From: Pseudomonas tohonis
GTDB taxonomy: Bacteria; Pseudomonadota; Gammaproteobacteria; Pseudomonadales; Pseudomonadaceae
DNA: 64,000 nt
Assembly (NCBI RefSeq): GCF_012767755.2
Contig: NZ_AP023189.1
Location: forward strand, 2,046,001 to 2,110,000
Direction of reading: 5' to 3'
In this document: positions 1 through 8,373 of the stretch, piece after piece
How positions within the stretch are numbered: position 1 is the stretch's first letter
Layout: each line of letters opens with the position of its first letter
Notes under the pieces: model-generated
The model's input: the letters and a program-made list of their open reading frames with translations, nothing else
Databases searched by the model: none
Told to the model about the DNA's origin: nothing
Program-made: the position numbers and the translations under genes

Positions 1-1
1 C

Positions 2-1177
2 GAGGCCCTGCGCCAGGCCGGCAGGCCGGGTGTCGGGCACCCCTACGAGAACAAGCTGGCGTTCCAGGTCTGGCGCGACGGTGGCGAGCTTCTGGTCCAT
101 ACGCCCAGTGCGCCACGGATCGACCCTTCGCAACGCCTTCCGGGCTTCTCCGACATCGTCATCGAAGGCAAGCAGTGGCGTGGCTTCCTGCTGCCGGTGC
201 CGGCGCAGCAGGTGTCGATCTGGGTGGGCGAGCGCAAGGATGTCCGCGGCGACCTGGTCGGGCGCATCGTCCGCCATACCCTGTTGCCGTTCCTGTTCGG
301 CGCTCTGGTGCTGGCTCTGCTGGTGTGGTTCGCCATCGGCTCGGGGCTGCAGCCCCTGCAGAACATGGCGAACGTCATCCGCGGACGCCACGCCAAGTCG
401 CTCGAGCCCCTGCAGCTGGCGCCCCTGCCCAGCGAACTGGAGCCGATGCAGGCCGCCATCAACCGGCTGCTCAGCCAGGTCGCCGACCTGCTCAAGCGCG
501 AGCAGCGTTTCATCGCCGACGCGGCCCATGAGATGCGCACCCCGCTGGCCATTCTCCGCCTGCATGCGCAGAACGTGGAGGAGGCCCGGACCGAGGAAGA
601 CCGGGCCCGGGCGCTGGGCTTTCTGATCGGCGGGGTGGATCGGCTGAGCCGGGTGGTGAACCAGTTGCTCACCCTGGCGCGGATCGAGCCGCGGCTCGGC
701 CAGCGCCACCTGGAGGATGTCGACCTGGCCAAGGTCGCCATGGACACGCTGGTGGAGATGACGCCCTGGATACTGGAGCGCAACGTGGAGCCTGTGCTGG
801 ATATCGAGCCGGGCGCCTGCCATGTCCGGGGCGACGCGATGAGCATCGGCATCGCACTGCAGAACCTGGTCAGCAATGCGGTCAACTTCTCCCCGGTCGA
901 TGGCGTGGTGAAAGTCGGCCTCACCGTCCGCGAGGGGCATGTCGAGCTGTCGGTCGAGGACGAGGGGCCCGGTGTTCCGGCCGATCGCCTGGCGGTGGTG
1001 TTCGAGCGCTTCTTCAGCGATGGCCACGAAGGGGGCGCCGGCCTCGGGCTGCCCATCGTGCGGACCATCATGGAACACCTGGGTGGGGCCGTCCGCCTGG
1101 AAAACCGGCCCGGCGGCGGAGCCCGGGCCACCCTGGAGTTTCCCTTCGCGGAGGCGGCCGGGCGGCCCGCAGCCTAG
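2..1177 (+). CDS. Sensor histidine kinase, 5' end outside window
   Basis: Inner-membrane sensor kinase of a two-component system; the N-terminus and any response regulator lie before the window. The frame is open from base 2. The first part reads as an extracytoplasmic sensor, followed by a membrane segment (codons about 275-330), a HAMP-like linker, a HisKA dimerisation motif (FIADAAHEMRTPLAIL, phospho-His codon 527-529), and an HATPase domain with N-box NLVSNAVNFSP, DEGPGVP and GAGLGLPIV. This is the EnvZ/QseC-like class. The stop overlaps the convergent cytochrome b gene by 4 bases. The neighbouring PepSY and cytochrome genes suggest a redox, metal or cation signal, but the ligand is unknown. 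Confidence 0.9.
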   Translation, partial: EALRQAGRPGVGHPYENKLAFQVWRDGGELLVHTPSAPRIDPSQRLPGFSDIVIEGKQWRGFLLPVPAQQVSIWVGERKDVRGDLVGRIVRHTLLPFLFGALVLALLVWFAIGSGLQPLQNMANVIRGRHAKSLEPLQLAPLPSELEPMQAAINRLLSQVADLLKREQRFIADAAHEMRTPLAILRLHAQNVEEARTEEDRARALGFLIGGVDRLSRVVNQLLTLARIEPRLGQRHLEDVDLAKVAMDTLVEMTPWILERNVEPVLDIEPGACHVRGDAMSIGIALQNLVSNAVNFSPVDGVVKVGLTVREGHVELSVEDEGPGVPADRLAVVFERFFSDGHEGGAGLGLPIVRTIMEHLGGAVRLENRPGGGARATLEFPFAEAAGRPAA

Positions 1178-1722
1178 TGGGGCTCGTCGTCGCCCGGTAG
1201 CGGGCGGCGGCGGCCGGTGATCATCGAAAGCGGCAGGTTGTCGCGTACGCGCAGGCTTTCGAACACGGCGGCGGCCACGTGCAGCGACACGAGCAGGGCC
1301 AGGCCGTTGGCGATCCAGCGATGCGCATCCTCCGGCCATTCGGCGCCCCACAGCGCATCGACTTCCTGCATCAGGTAGCCGGTGAGCCCGAGCAGCGCCA
1401 TCGACAGCATCATCAGGATCATCACCAGCGCGCCGAGGGGCGAATGCCCCAGGCGGTGGTGCGGCGCGCCGCTGCGCAGTGCGCGCAGGTGCGCGGCGAG
1501 GCGCCCGGGGGTGGGCCAGAAGTCGCGCCAGCGGGCGCTGCGCGGGCCGATGAAGCCCCAGGGCACCCGCACCAGCAGGCAGAAGCAGGCGTAGTAGCCC
1601 AGCCAGGTGTGCCAGGCGTCGCCTTCCTCGGTGAACAGGTAGTTGGCGAAGAAGGCGCCGGCGACCGAGGCATGGAACACGCGGACGACGGGGTCCCAGA
1701 GCCGGATGGTCGCCCCGCCCAT
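1174..1722 (-). CDS. Cytochrome b561-type membrane protein
   Basis: Small integral membrane di-haem cytochrome b of 182 residues (COG3658-like, related to the cytochrome subunit of Ni,Fe-hydrogenase). Four membrane segments can be read at about residues 12-30, 38-58, 97-118 and 137-157. Candidate haem-ligand histidines are His17, His38, His134 and His148. Its start codon shares one base with the stop of the upstream PepSY gene (TGATG), so the two are probably translationally coupled. Likely role: electron transfer between quinol and a periplasmic partner. The redox partner is not identifiable here. The 3' end overlaps the sensor kinase by 4 bases. Confidence 0.85.
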   Translation of the reverse strand: MGGATIRLWDPVVRVFHASVAGAFFANYLFTEEGDAWHTWLGYYACFCLLVRVPWGFIGPRSARWRDFWPTPGRLAAHLRALRSGAPHHRLGHSPLGALVMILMMLSMALLGLTGYLMQEVDALWGAEWPEDAHRWIANGLALLVSLHVAAAVFESLRVRDNLPLSMITGRRRPLPGDDEPH

Positions 1723-1988
1723 CAGTTTTCCACCCGGCTCTTGACCGGCTGGCCGGTGACCGGATCGTGATAGATCTCGACCTTGCGCTTGTCCTTGTCG
1801 AAGCCGTAGATCTCATAGCAGTTGCCGGAGGTGATCTTGAACTTGCTGATCTGGTAGCCCTGTTCCTTCAGCTGTGCCTGGAACTGCTCGGGGTCCTTCC
1901 AGGTGGAGCGTTCGGCGGTGGTGCACTGGGGGGAGGCGAGGGCCGCGGTGCTGGCGATGAGCAGGGCGGGAAGCAGCAGGTAGCGCAT
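1722..1988 (-). CDS. PepSY-domain periplasmic protein
   Basis: Secreted protein of 88 residues. It has a signal peptide (RYLLLPALLIASTAALA) and one PepSY-like module with the typical GxCYEIYGxDKxxRKVEIYxDPxTG pattern. The start chosen (base 1988) is preceded by GAGGA at good spacing and begins directly at the signal peptide; an upstream in-frame Met would add an implausible 11-residue leader. PepSY proteins are thought to modulate proteases or bind cations near the membrane. Translational coupling to the cytochrome b gene and proximity to a sensor kinase suggest an accessory sensing or redox pair. Exact function unknown. Confidence 0.8.
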   Translation of the reverse strand: MRYLLLPALLIASTAALASPQCTTAERSTWKDPEQFQAQLKEQGYQISKFKITSGNCYEIYGFDKDKRKVEIYHDPVTGQPVKSRVEN

Positions 1989-2371
1989 GATGAAGTCCTC
2001 GATGGAGTGGGGAGGCTTCACTCTGCGCGCCGAAGCTTAAGGGATTCTGAGGGGGGCGATATCGACATTCCGGCGCGGTTGAGGGAGGCTGTGCCGCCTG
2101 AATTTCTCCTGGCGCCCGGGGTCAGCTCTTGCAGGGGGCGATTCGCGCCAGGGTTTCGACGGTGCCGTGCCCCGGACGCAAAGCCCGTTGCGCACCCTGG
2201 CGCAGGGCCGCCACGCGCGGCAGTGGCTCGTGCGGGCGTGCTGGCAGGCGCTCGAGGGCGTGCGGCGGGCTATGGGGGCGGCCCGTATTGGCGGCGGAGT
2301 ACGTGATGGCGCGGAAGCTGCATCGCTGCGCCGAGTGCCGGTTTTTCGTCGCCGGCCGTGGAGGATTGAGA
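1989..2371. other. Intergenic region with candidate tandem half-site CTTAAG
   Basis: No convincing gene. The only structure I see is CTTAAG-N5-CTGAGG at 2036-2052, about 48 bases upstream of the PepSY start. PmrA/BqsR-type response regulators bind tandem CTTAAG-like half-sites, so this could be a regulatory site for the PepSY-cytochrome operon. The arginine-rich open frame running into the DUF4823 gene has no start signal and is not called. Confidence 0.3.
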
Positions 2372-2974
2372 ATGCGTAGTTTGATGCTGTTGCTGGCGCT
2401 GCTGGCCCTCGGGGGCTGCATGAAGGTCAGCGACATGACCCTCGGCGCTCGCGAGCAGATGAGCGACGCCGGGCTGCTGGATCACAGCGAGACCTATCGC
2501 TCTATGTCCTGGCGGCTGCAGCCGGATTCGTTCATCTACATCGCCCAGAGCAGTTTCATGCCCCAGGGCGGCACCCACACCAGGGCGAACGTGGTGGCCG
2601 AGGAGGCCTTCAAGGGGTTCGTCGAATACTTCCCGCTGGTGCGCCGTGCGAGCCAGCCGGTGAGCCTGGAGCAGGCGATGAGCGAGGCCCGTTCGCTCGG
2701 GGCCAACTACCTGCTGTACAGCCGCTTCGCCGATGCCGATGATCGCATCGGCACGCTGGAGGAGTGGGAGGACCAGGAGGCGCTGGACCGGCTCGGCGTC
2801 GACAATGGCGTGATCCAGCTGATGCTGATCGAGACCGGCAACCGCTATCTGGTGGACACGGCGCGCATCACCCATCGCGGTGGCCTGTTCACTTTCCATG
2901 ACCAGAAGCCCGAGGACCTGATCGGGCCGCCGTTGAGACAATACGCGCGCAGCCTCATGGGGCTGAGCCGCTGA
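2372..2974 (+). CDS. DUF4823 family lipoprotein
   Basis: Predicted envelope lipoprotein of 200 residues. It begins with a short signal peptide ending in lipobox ALGGC (Cys16) and continues into a domain typical of Pseudomonas DUF4823 proteins ([18 protein letters not shown], then [12 protein letters not shown] and [17 protein letters not shown]). The start at 2372 has GAGGA seven bases upstream. The following DUF1285 gene starts 10 bases after its stop, so they are probably co-transcribed. No enzymatic motif is visible; function unknown. Confidence 0.8.
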   Translation: MRSLMLLLALLALGGCMKVSDMTLGAREQMSDAGLLDHSETYRSMSWRLQPDSFIYIAQSSFMPQGGTHTRANVVAEEAFKGFVEYFPLVRRASQPVSLEQAMSEARSLGANYLLYSRFADADDRIGTLEEWEDQEALDRLGVDNGVIQLMLIETGNRYLVDTARITHRGGLFTFHDQKPEDLIGPPLRQYARSLMGLSR

Positions 2975-2984
2975 GGAGGATGTG

Positions 2985-3545
2985 ATGAACGACCCGGGCA
3001 AGGCCGGCGATCTGCTGGCGCAGATTCCCAAGGAGAAGGGGCTGCCGCCGGTGCACCTGTGGAACCCCGATTTCTGCGGCGATATCGACATGCGCATCGC
3101 CCGCGACGGGACCTGGTACTACCTGGGCACGCCCATCGGCCGCAAGCCGATGGTCAGGCTGTTCTCCACCATCATACGCCGCGATGGCGACGACTATTTC
3201 CTGGTCACGCCGGTGGAGAAGGTCGGCATCACCGTCGACGACGTGCCCTTCGTGGCGGTGAGCGTCGAGGTGAGCGGGGAGGGCGAGGCGCAGGTGTTGC
3301 GCTTCGTCACCAATGTCGAGGACGAGGTGGAGGCGGGCGCCGAGCACCCGATCCGTGTCGAGACCGACCCGGTCACCCAGGAACCGTCGCCCTACGTTCA
3401 TGTGCGCACCAACCTGGAGGCGCTGATCCATCGCAATGTCTTCTACCAGTTGGTGGAGCTGGCGGTGGTGCGCGAGGTCGATGGTCGCAACTGGCTGGGC
3501 GTGTGGTCGGGTGGGCAGTTCTTCCCGATCGGCGAGGAGCCTTGA
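2985..3545 (+). CDS. DUF1285 domain-containing protein
   Basis: Cytosolic protein of 186 residues belonging to the DUF1285 family (characteristic [21 protein letters not shown], with [28 protein letters not shown]). No signal peptide or membrane segment. A strong GAGGAGGA precedes an ATG at 2985; a GTG three bases earlier is equally in frame. Probably in one operon with the DUF4823 lipoprotein. Role unknown. Transcription likely ends at the bidirectional terminator that follows. Confidence 0.85.
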   Translation: MNDPGKAGDLLAQIPKEKGLPPVHLWNPDFCGDIDMRIARDGTWYYLGTPIGRKPMVRLFSTIIRRDGDDYFLVTPVEKVGITVDDVPFVAVSVEVSGEGEAQVLRFVTNVEDEVEAGAEHPIRVETDPVTQEPSPYVHVRTNLEALIHRNVFYQLVELAVVREVDGRNWLGVWSGGQFFPIGEEP

Positions 3546-3570
3546 CCGGGGCTTTTCACGCAGGCAACAA

Positions 3571-3593
3571 AAAAGGCCCCGAGGGGCCTTTTT
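3571..3593. terminator. Bidirectional intrinsic terminator
   Basis: Perfect inverted repeat AAAAGGCCCC / GGGGCCTTTT with A-run on one side and T-run on the other. It serves both the DUF1285 gene and the convergent ETF-QO gene. Confidence 0.9.
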
Positions 3594-3605
3594 CGTTCGT
3601 CGCGC

Positions 3606-5270
3606 TTACATGTTGGGGTAGTTCGGGCCACCGGTGCCTTCGGGCGCGACCCAGGTGATGTTCTGGGCCGGGTCCTTGATGTCGCAGGTCTTGCAGTGGA
3701 CGCAGTTCTGGGCGTTGATCTGGAAGCGCTTCTCGCCGTCTTCCTGGGTCACCACCTCGTATACGCCGGCCGGGCAGTAACGCTGCGCGGGCTCGTCGTA
3801 GAGCGGCAGGTTCTTGGCGATCGGGATGCTCGGGTCGGTGAGCTTCAGGTGGCAGGGTTGTTCCTCTTCATGGTTGGTGTTGGAGAGGAATACCGAGCTC
3901 AGCTTGTCGAAGCTGAGTTTGCCGTCGGGTTTCGGGTAGTTGATCTTCGGCGCTTCGCTAGCCTTCTTCAGGCAGGCGTGGTCCGGCACGTTGTCGTGCA
4001 GGGTGAAGGGGATCTTGCCGCCGAAGATGTTCTGGTCCAGCCAGTTGATGCCGCCGCCGATGACCGGGCCGAACTTGTGCAGCGCGGCACCGAAGTTGCG
4101 GCTGCGGAACAGCTCGTCATACAGCCAGCTGGCCTTGAACGCGTCGACGTAGGTGGTCAGCTCGTCGCCGCCTTCCTTGCCGCCCAGCAGCGCTTCGGCC
4201 ACGGCTTCGGCCGCGAGCATGCCGGACTTCATGGCGGTGTGGCTGCCCTTGATCTTGGCGAAGTTCAGGGTGCCCAGGTCGCAGCCGATCAGCGCGCCGC
4301 CTTTGAAGACCATCTTCGGCAGCGAGTTCAGGCCGCCCTTGCAGATGGCACGGGCACCGTAGGCCACGCGCTTGCCACCTTCCAGGTACTGCTTGATCAC
4401 CGGGTGGTGCTTGTAGCGCTGGAATTCGTCGAAGGGCGACAGGTGCGGGTTGGAGTAGGACAGGTCGACGATCAGGCCGACCACCACCTGGTTGTTCTCC
4501 AGGTGATAGAGGAAGGAGCCACCGGTGTTGTCGGTGCCCATGATCGACAGCGGCCAGCCGGCGGTGTGCACTACCAGGCCCTGCTCGTGCTTGGCCGGGT
4601 CGATGTCCCAGATTTCCTTGATGCCGATGCCGTAGTGCTGGGCGTCGGCTTCGGAGTCCAGGTTGTATTTCTTGATCAGTTGCTTGCCGATGTGGCCACG
4701 GCAGCCTTCGGCGAACAGGGTGTACTTGCCACGCAGTTCCATGCCGGGGGTGTAGTAGCCTTCCTTCGGATGGCCTTCGCGATCCACGCCGAGGTCGCCG
4801 GTGATGATGCCGCGTACCACGCCGTTCTCGTCGATCAGCGCTTCCTGGGCGGCGAAGCCCGGGTAGATCTCGACGCCCAGGCCTTCGGCCTGCTGGGCCA
4901 GCCAGCGGCACAGGTTGCCCAGGGAGATGATGTAGTTGCCCTCGTTGTGCATGGTCTTGGGCACGAAGAGGTCGGGGATCTTGATCGCGCCTTCGGCATC
5001 CTTGAGCATATAGATGTCGTCGCGCTTGACCGGGGTGTTCAGCGGGGCGCCGAGTTCCTTCCAGTCAGGGAACAGCTCGTTCAGCGCACGCGGCTCGAAC
5101 ACGGCACCCGAGAGGATGTGGGCGCCGACTTCGGAACCTTTCTCGACCACGCATACGCTGATCTCCTGACCAGCTTCGGCGGCCTTCTGCTTCAGTCGGC
5201 AGGCGGCGGACAGGCCAGCAGGGCCGGCGCCGACGATGACGACGTCGAATTCCATGTATTCGCGTTCCAC
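3606..5270 (-). CDS. etfD: Electron transfer flavoprotein-ubiquinone oxidoreductase
   Basis: Membrane-associated FAD and 4Fe-4S enzyme that passes electrons from reduced ETF to ubiquinone. It is the exit point for acyl-CoA dehydrogenase electrons. Visible features: N-terminal dinucleotide fold VIVGAGPAGLSAA, quinone-binding/FAD core, and a C-terminal iron-sulphur domain with CPAGVYEV and CVHCKTCDIKDP. Length 554 matches the family. The start is read as GTG at 5270: a GAGGAG lies seven bases upstream, whereas the ATG at 5276 would sit directly on that Shine-Dalgarno sequence. It is divergent from etfBA, with a PsrA-type operator between. Its promoter and operator are listed separately. Confidence 0.96.
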   Translation of the reverse strand: MEREYMEFDVVIVGAGPAGLSAACRLKQKAAEAGQEISVCVVEKGSEVGAHILSGAVFEPRALNELFPDWKELGAPLNTPVKRDDIYMLKDAEGAIKIPDLFVPKTMHNEGNYIISLGNLCRWLAQQAEGLGVEIYPGFAAQEALIDENGVVRGIITGDLGVDREGHPKEGYYTPGMELRGKYTLFAEGCRGHIGKQLIKKYNLDSEADAQHYGIGIKEIWDIDPAKHEQGLVVHTAGWPLSIMGTDNTGGSFLYHLENNQVVVGLIVDLSYSNPHLSPFDEFQRYKHHPVIKQYLEGGKRVAYGARAICKGGLNSLPKMVFKGGALIGCDLGTLNFAKIKGSHTAMKSGMLAAEAVAEALLGGKEGGDELTTYVDAFKASWLYDELFRSRNFGAALHKFGPVIGGGINWLDQNIFGGKIPFTLHDNVPDHACLKKASEAPKINYPKPDGKLSFDKLSSVFLSNTNHEEEQPCHLKLTDPSIPIAKNLPLYDEPAQRYCPAGVYEVVTQEDGEKRFQINAQNCVHCKTCDIKDPAQNITWVAPEGTGGPNYPNM

Positions 5271-5344
5271 AGTCATTCTCCTCAAGGCTCTCTTCGATGT
5301 TTTATGTGGGAGGGCTAGGCTCGATCCCTGACCAGAGCTGGCGC

Positions 5345-5373
5345 ATTATATCCACACCCTTTGGCCGGTCCAA
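5345..5373 (-). promoter_or_regulatory. Sigma70-type promoter of ETF-QO gene
   Basis: On the minus strand a perfect TATAAT (5345-5350) lies 17 bases from TTGGAC (5368-5373). The PsrA-type palindrome sits immediately upstream of the -35. Confidence 0.6.
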
Positions 5374-5375
5374 TA

Positions 5376-5389
5376 CAAACGTTTGTTTG
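5376..5389. promoter_or_regulatory. PsrA-type operator
   Basis: CAAAC-N4-GTTTG, an exact match to the published PsrA consensus (G/C)AAAC-N2-4-GTTTG(G/C class). PsrA is a fatty-acid-responsive TetR-family regulator in Pseudomonas. The site lies between ETF-QO and etfB, next to the ETF-QO -35. Confidence 0.65.
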
Positions 5390-5449
5390 AATTTTGTAGA
5401 AGCCTGATAGGATAAGGCTCTGCGGCTTATGGCGGGGTATTTTCCCGTA

Positions 5450-5479
5450 TTGACCGGATTAGGCGTTACGGTCAAGATA
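5450..5479 (+). promoter_or_regulatory. Possible etfBA promoter
   Basis: TTGACC (5450-5455), 18 bases, then AAGATA (5474-5479), about 115 bases before the etfB start. The -10 is weak, so this is tentative. Confidence 0.3.
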
Positions 5480-5594
5480 CGGGCGGTTTTGCGCTCGCCG
5501 TATGGGCTGACCGTCGGTTCCGGCCGACGAGCATCACCCGCCAGAGGCTCGTCCTTGGCGACATTCTTATTCACCGGAGAGTAACGAGGAATCC

Positions 5595-6344
5595 ATGAAG
5601 GTTCTTGTAGCTGTCAAACGAGTGGTCGACTACAACGTCAAGGTTCGCGTCAAGGCGGACAACTCCGGCGTCGACCTCGCCAACGTCAAGATGTCGATGA
5701 ACCCCTTCTGCGAAATCGCCGTGGAAGAAGCCGTCCGTCTGAAGGAAAAAGGCGTGGCGAGTGAAATCGTCGTCGTCACCATTGGCCCGGCCACTGCTCA
5801 AGAGCAGCTGCGTACCGCCCTGGCCCTCGGTGCTGACCGCGCCATCCTGGTCGAAAGCGCCGAAGAGCTCAGCTCCCTGGCCGTCGCCAAGCTGCTGAAG
5901 GCCGTCGTCGACAAGGAACAGCCCCAGCTGGTGATCCTTGGCAAGCAGGCCATCGACAGCGACAACAACCAGACCGGCCAGATGCTGGGTGCCCTCACCG
6001 GCTACGCCCAGGGCACCTTCGCCTCCAAGGTCGAAGTCGCCGGCGACAAGGTCAACGTCACCCGTGAGATCGACGGCGGCCTGCAGACCGTAGCCCTTAA
6101 CCTGCCGGCTATCGTCACCACCGACCTGCGTCTGAACGAGCCGCGCTACGCGTCGCTGCCGAACATCATGAAAGCCAAGAAGAAGCCTCTGGACACCGTC
6201 ACCCCGGACGCCCTGGGTGTTTCCACCGCTTCCACCGTCAAGACCCTGAAAGTCGAAGCGCCTGCTGCCCGCAGCGCCGGCATCAAGGTCAAGTCCGTGG
6301 CTGAACTGGTCGAGAAACTGAAGAACGAGGCGAAGGTAATCTAA
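5595..6344 (+). CDS. etfB: Electron transfer flavoprotein, beta subunit
   Basis: Cytosolic EtfB, 249 residues, standard length. With EtfA it forms the FAD/AMP heterodimer that collects electrons from acyl-CoA and related dehydrogenases, then passes them to ETF-QO encoded divergently. The sequence opens with [19 protein letters not shown] and contains the family signature [11 protein letters not shown] and the AMP-site region [22 protein letters not shown] precedes the ATG. The stop TAA is immediately followed by the etfA ATG, so subunits are made together. It is the acceptor expected for AtuD in the terpene pathway downstream in the window. Confidence 0.97.
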   Translation: MKVLVAVKRVVDYNVKVRVKADNSGVDLANVKMSMNPFCEIAVEEAVRLKEKGVASEIVVVTIGPATAQEQLRTALALGADRAILVESAEELSSLAVAKLLKAVVDKEQPQLVILGKQAIDSDNNQTGQMLGALTGYAQGTFASKVEVAGDKVNVTREIDGGLQTVALNLPAIVTTDLRLNEPRYASLPNIMKAKKKPLDTVTPDALGVSTASTVKTLKVEAPAARSAGIKVKSVAELVEKLKNEAKVI

Positions 6345-7274
6345 ATGACTATCCTGGTTATCGCTGAACACACCAATGCCGCCCTGGCCGCTGCCACGCT
6401 GAACACCGTTGCCGCTGCCCAGAAGATCGGTGGCGACATCCACGTCCTGGTCGCTGGTGCCGGTGTCGGCGCCGCTGCCGAAGCCGCCGCCAAGGTCGCT
6501 GGCGTTTCCAAGGTCCTGGTTGCCGACAACGCCGCCTTCGCTCATCAGCTGCCGGAAAACGTCGCGCCGCTGATCGCCGAGCTGGGCAAGGGCTACAGCC
6601 ACATCCTGGCTCCCGCCACCACCAACGGTAAGAACTTCCTGCCGCGCGTCGCCGCCCAGCTGGACGTCGACCAGATCTCCGAGATCATCGCGGTCGAGAG
6701 CGCCGATACCTTCAAGCGCCCGATCTACGCCGGTAACGCCATCGCCACCGTGCAGTCCTCGGCTTCGGTCAAGGTCATCACCGTGCGCACCACCGGTTTC
6801 GACGCCGTTGCCGCCGAAGGCGGTTCCGCTGCCATCGAAGCCGTCGGCGCCGGTAGCGACGCTGGCAAGTCCGCCTTCGTTGGCGAGGAACTGGCCAAGT
6901 CCGACCGTCCGGAACTGACCGCAGCCAAGATCGTCGTTTCCGGCGGCCGCGGCATGCAGAACGGCGACAACTTCAAGCACCTGTACGCGCTGGCCGACAA
7001 GCTGGGCGCTGCCGTCGGCGCTTCCCGCGCTGCCGTCGACGCCGGTTTCGTGCCGAACGACATGCAGGTCGGCCAGACCGGCAAGATCGTCGCTCCGCAG
7101 CTGTACATCGCGGTCGGCATCTCCGGTGCCATCCAGCACCTGGCTGGCATGAAGGACTCCAAGGTCATCGTCGCCATCAACAAGGACGAAGAAGCCCCGA
7201 TCTTCCAGGTGGCTGACTACGGCCTGGTGGCTGACCTGTTCGAAGCCGTACCGGAGCTGGAAAAACTGGTCTGA
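6345..7274 (+). CDS. etfA: Electron transfer flavoprotein, alpha subunit
   Basis: EtfA, 309 residues, carrying most of the FAD site. The C-terminal FAD-binding region is clear: SGGRGMQ, then [23 protein letters not shown] and [16 protein letters not shown]. The N-terminal half carries the shared alpha/beta fold ([13 protein letters not shown]). The gene starts on the base after the etfB stop and uses a ribosome binding site within the end of etfB (GAGGCGAAGG). It is followed by a strong intrinsic terminator that closes the operon. Confidence 0.97.
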   Translation: MTILVIAEHTNAALAAATLNTVAAAQKIGGDIHVLVAGAGVGAAAEAAAKVAGVSKVLVADNAAFAHQLPENVAPLIAELGKGYSHILAPATTNGKNFLPRVAAQLDVDQISEIIAVESADTFKRPIYAGNAIATVQSSASVKVITVRTTGFDAVAAEGGSAAIEAVGAGSDAGKSAFVGEELAKSDRPELTAAKIVVSGGRGMQNGDNFKHLYALADKLGAAVGASRAAVDAGFVPNDMQVGQTGKIVAPQLYIAVGISGAIQHLAGMKDSKVIVAINKDEEAPIFQVADYGLVADLFEAVPELEKLV

Positions 7275-7294
7275 TCCAGCTTTCCGCACCCACG

Positions 7295-7322
7295 AAAAAC
7301 CCGCTCATCGAGCGGGTTTTTT
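7295..7322 (+). terminator. Intrinsic terminator of etfBA
   Basis: CCCGCTC-ATC-GAGCGGG stem flanked by A-run and followed by six T. The A-run also lets it act on the convergent hydrolase gene. Confidence 0.92.
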
Positions 7323-7335
7323 GTTGCCCGGGGAT

Positions 7336-8259
7336 TCACGGCGAATCGAGGAAGGCCTGGTAGTGCGCAGCTGTTTCGGCGGGGCGTTCGATCATCGGCA
7401 CGTGGCCGCAGTCCTTCATCACCACCACGCTGGGCTTGGCCAGCAATGGCTTCATCACCTCGATGCTGGAGACATCCAGGACGCGGTCGCGATCGCCCCA
7501 GAGCAGCAGGGTAGGGGCGGTGATCTTCTGCAGCTCCGGTTCCAGCGGCACGTAGCGCTGCACCAGATGCTGGAACACCTGATCGTAATGTTCGCGGTTG
7601 GCCACCGCCTGCTCGGCGAGATAGCGCTTGAGGGAGCCGGGTATCGCCGGTTTCTCGACGAAGACGAAATCCATCAACGGGTCGTAGTCCGCGACCGAGG
7701 CCACCACCAGCGGGTTGGCATCGCCGCGTTCCAGTCGCTCGTACAGCTCGCTCCTGTGCGGGGCGGTGATCCCGGCGTTGTCGAACAACGCCAGCGAGCG
7801 CACCTGCTGTGGATAACGCGCGGCGTAGAGGGCGACGATGTGCCCGCCCATGGAATTGCCTACCAGGTGCACCTTGCCCGCGCCCAGCGTGGTGATGAAG
7901 GAGGCGAGGCGCTCGGCCTGGGTGCCGACGTCGTAGCTGCCGGCCGGGCGGCTGCTGTCGCCGAAGCCCGGAAGGTCCGGGACGATCACGTGGTAGCGCT
8001 CGGTGAAGTGTCGCGCCATGCGCAGCCAGTTGTCCTTGTTGGCCCCGAAACCGTGGACCATGACGATGGTTTCGCCGCTGGCCGGGCCACCCTCGTAGTA
8101 GGCGATGTCCAGGTCGCCGACCGTCACGTTGCGGGTGGACAGCCCCGCCAGCTGGCACTCCACGAAACGTGCCGTGGTCATCAGGGCGGCGGGGGAGAAG
8201 TACAGGGTGGCAGCCAGGGCTGCCAGCACCGTCACAAGTCCGACAAGCAGTTTTTTCAT
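7336..8259 (-). CDS. plaF: PlaF-like membrane-anchored alpha/beta-hydrolase (phospholipase A)
   Basis: Alpha/beta-hydrolase of 307 residues with an N-terminal transmembrane anchor (KKLLVGLVTVLAALAATLYF). The catalytic triad is readable: nucleophile GNSMGG (Ser136), WGDRDRVLD (Asp258) and CGHVPMIERP (His286), with oxyanion-hole motif VMVHGFGANKDNW. The anchor, length and triad positions match P. aeruginosa PlaF (PA2949), a phospholipase A1 that remodels membrane glycerophospholipids. The position next to etfBA and ETF-QO also agrees with PAO1, although PA2950 is absent between them. Identity is inferred from these features, not from an alignment. AGGA lies 8 bases before the ATG. Confidence 0.8.
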   Translation of the reverse strand: MKKLLVGLVTVLAALAATLYFSPAALMTTARFVECQLAGLSTRNVTVGDLDIAYYEGGPASGETIVMVHGFGANKDNWLRMARHFTERYHVIVPDLPGFGDSSRPAGSYDVGTQAERLASFITTLGAGKVHLVGNSMGGHIVALYAARYPQQVRSLALFDNAGITAPHRSELYERLERGDANPLVVASVADYDPLMDFVFVEKPAIPGSLKRYLAEQAVANREHYDQVFQHLVQRYVPLEPELQKITAPTLLLWGDRDRVLDVSSIEVMKPLLAKPSVVVMKDCGHVPMIERPAETAAHYQAFLDSP

Positions 8260-8273
8260 GGCGCGTCCTTATC

Positions 8274-8288
8274 GCAAATAATTATTGC
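8274..8288. promoter_or_regulatory. AT-rich near-palindrome between divergent genes
   Basis: GCAAATAATTATTGC, a 15-base near-perfect inverted repeat in the 5' leader of the PlaF-like gene. It is the only AT-rich patch here and may contain a -10 or an operator. It was compared with a Fur box and does not match well. Confidence 0.25.
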
Positions 8289-8316
8289 AGTTCGCCTAAG
8301 CTAGCATGACGCTAGA

Positions 8317-8342
8317 GCGATGCAGCGCAGTGGCTGCATCGC
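8317..8342 (+). promoter_or_regulatory. Stem-loop in leader of binding-protein operon
   Basis: Perfect 9-base inverted repeat GCGATGCAG-N8-CTGCATCGC, ending 31 bases before the start of the solute-binding protein gene. It could be an operator or an RNA hairpin. Confidence 0.5.
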
Positions 8343-8373
8343 CCAAACCAAGGTCCGGTCCAGGAAGTCCCTG

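Noticed and set aside
2129..2371. N-terminal extension of the DUF4823 lipoprotein
   Set aside because: Arginine-rich, no ribosome site, and would bury the signal peptide and lipobox.
5571..7289. A 572-codon minus-strand frame opposite etfB and etfA
   Set aside because: Asp/Gly/Val/Gln-rich shadow of the two ETF genes.
8274..8288. Fur box near the PlaF-like gene
   Set aside because: Only the central ATAATTAT resembles the consensus; flanks do not match the 19-base Fur pattern.
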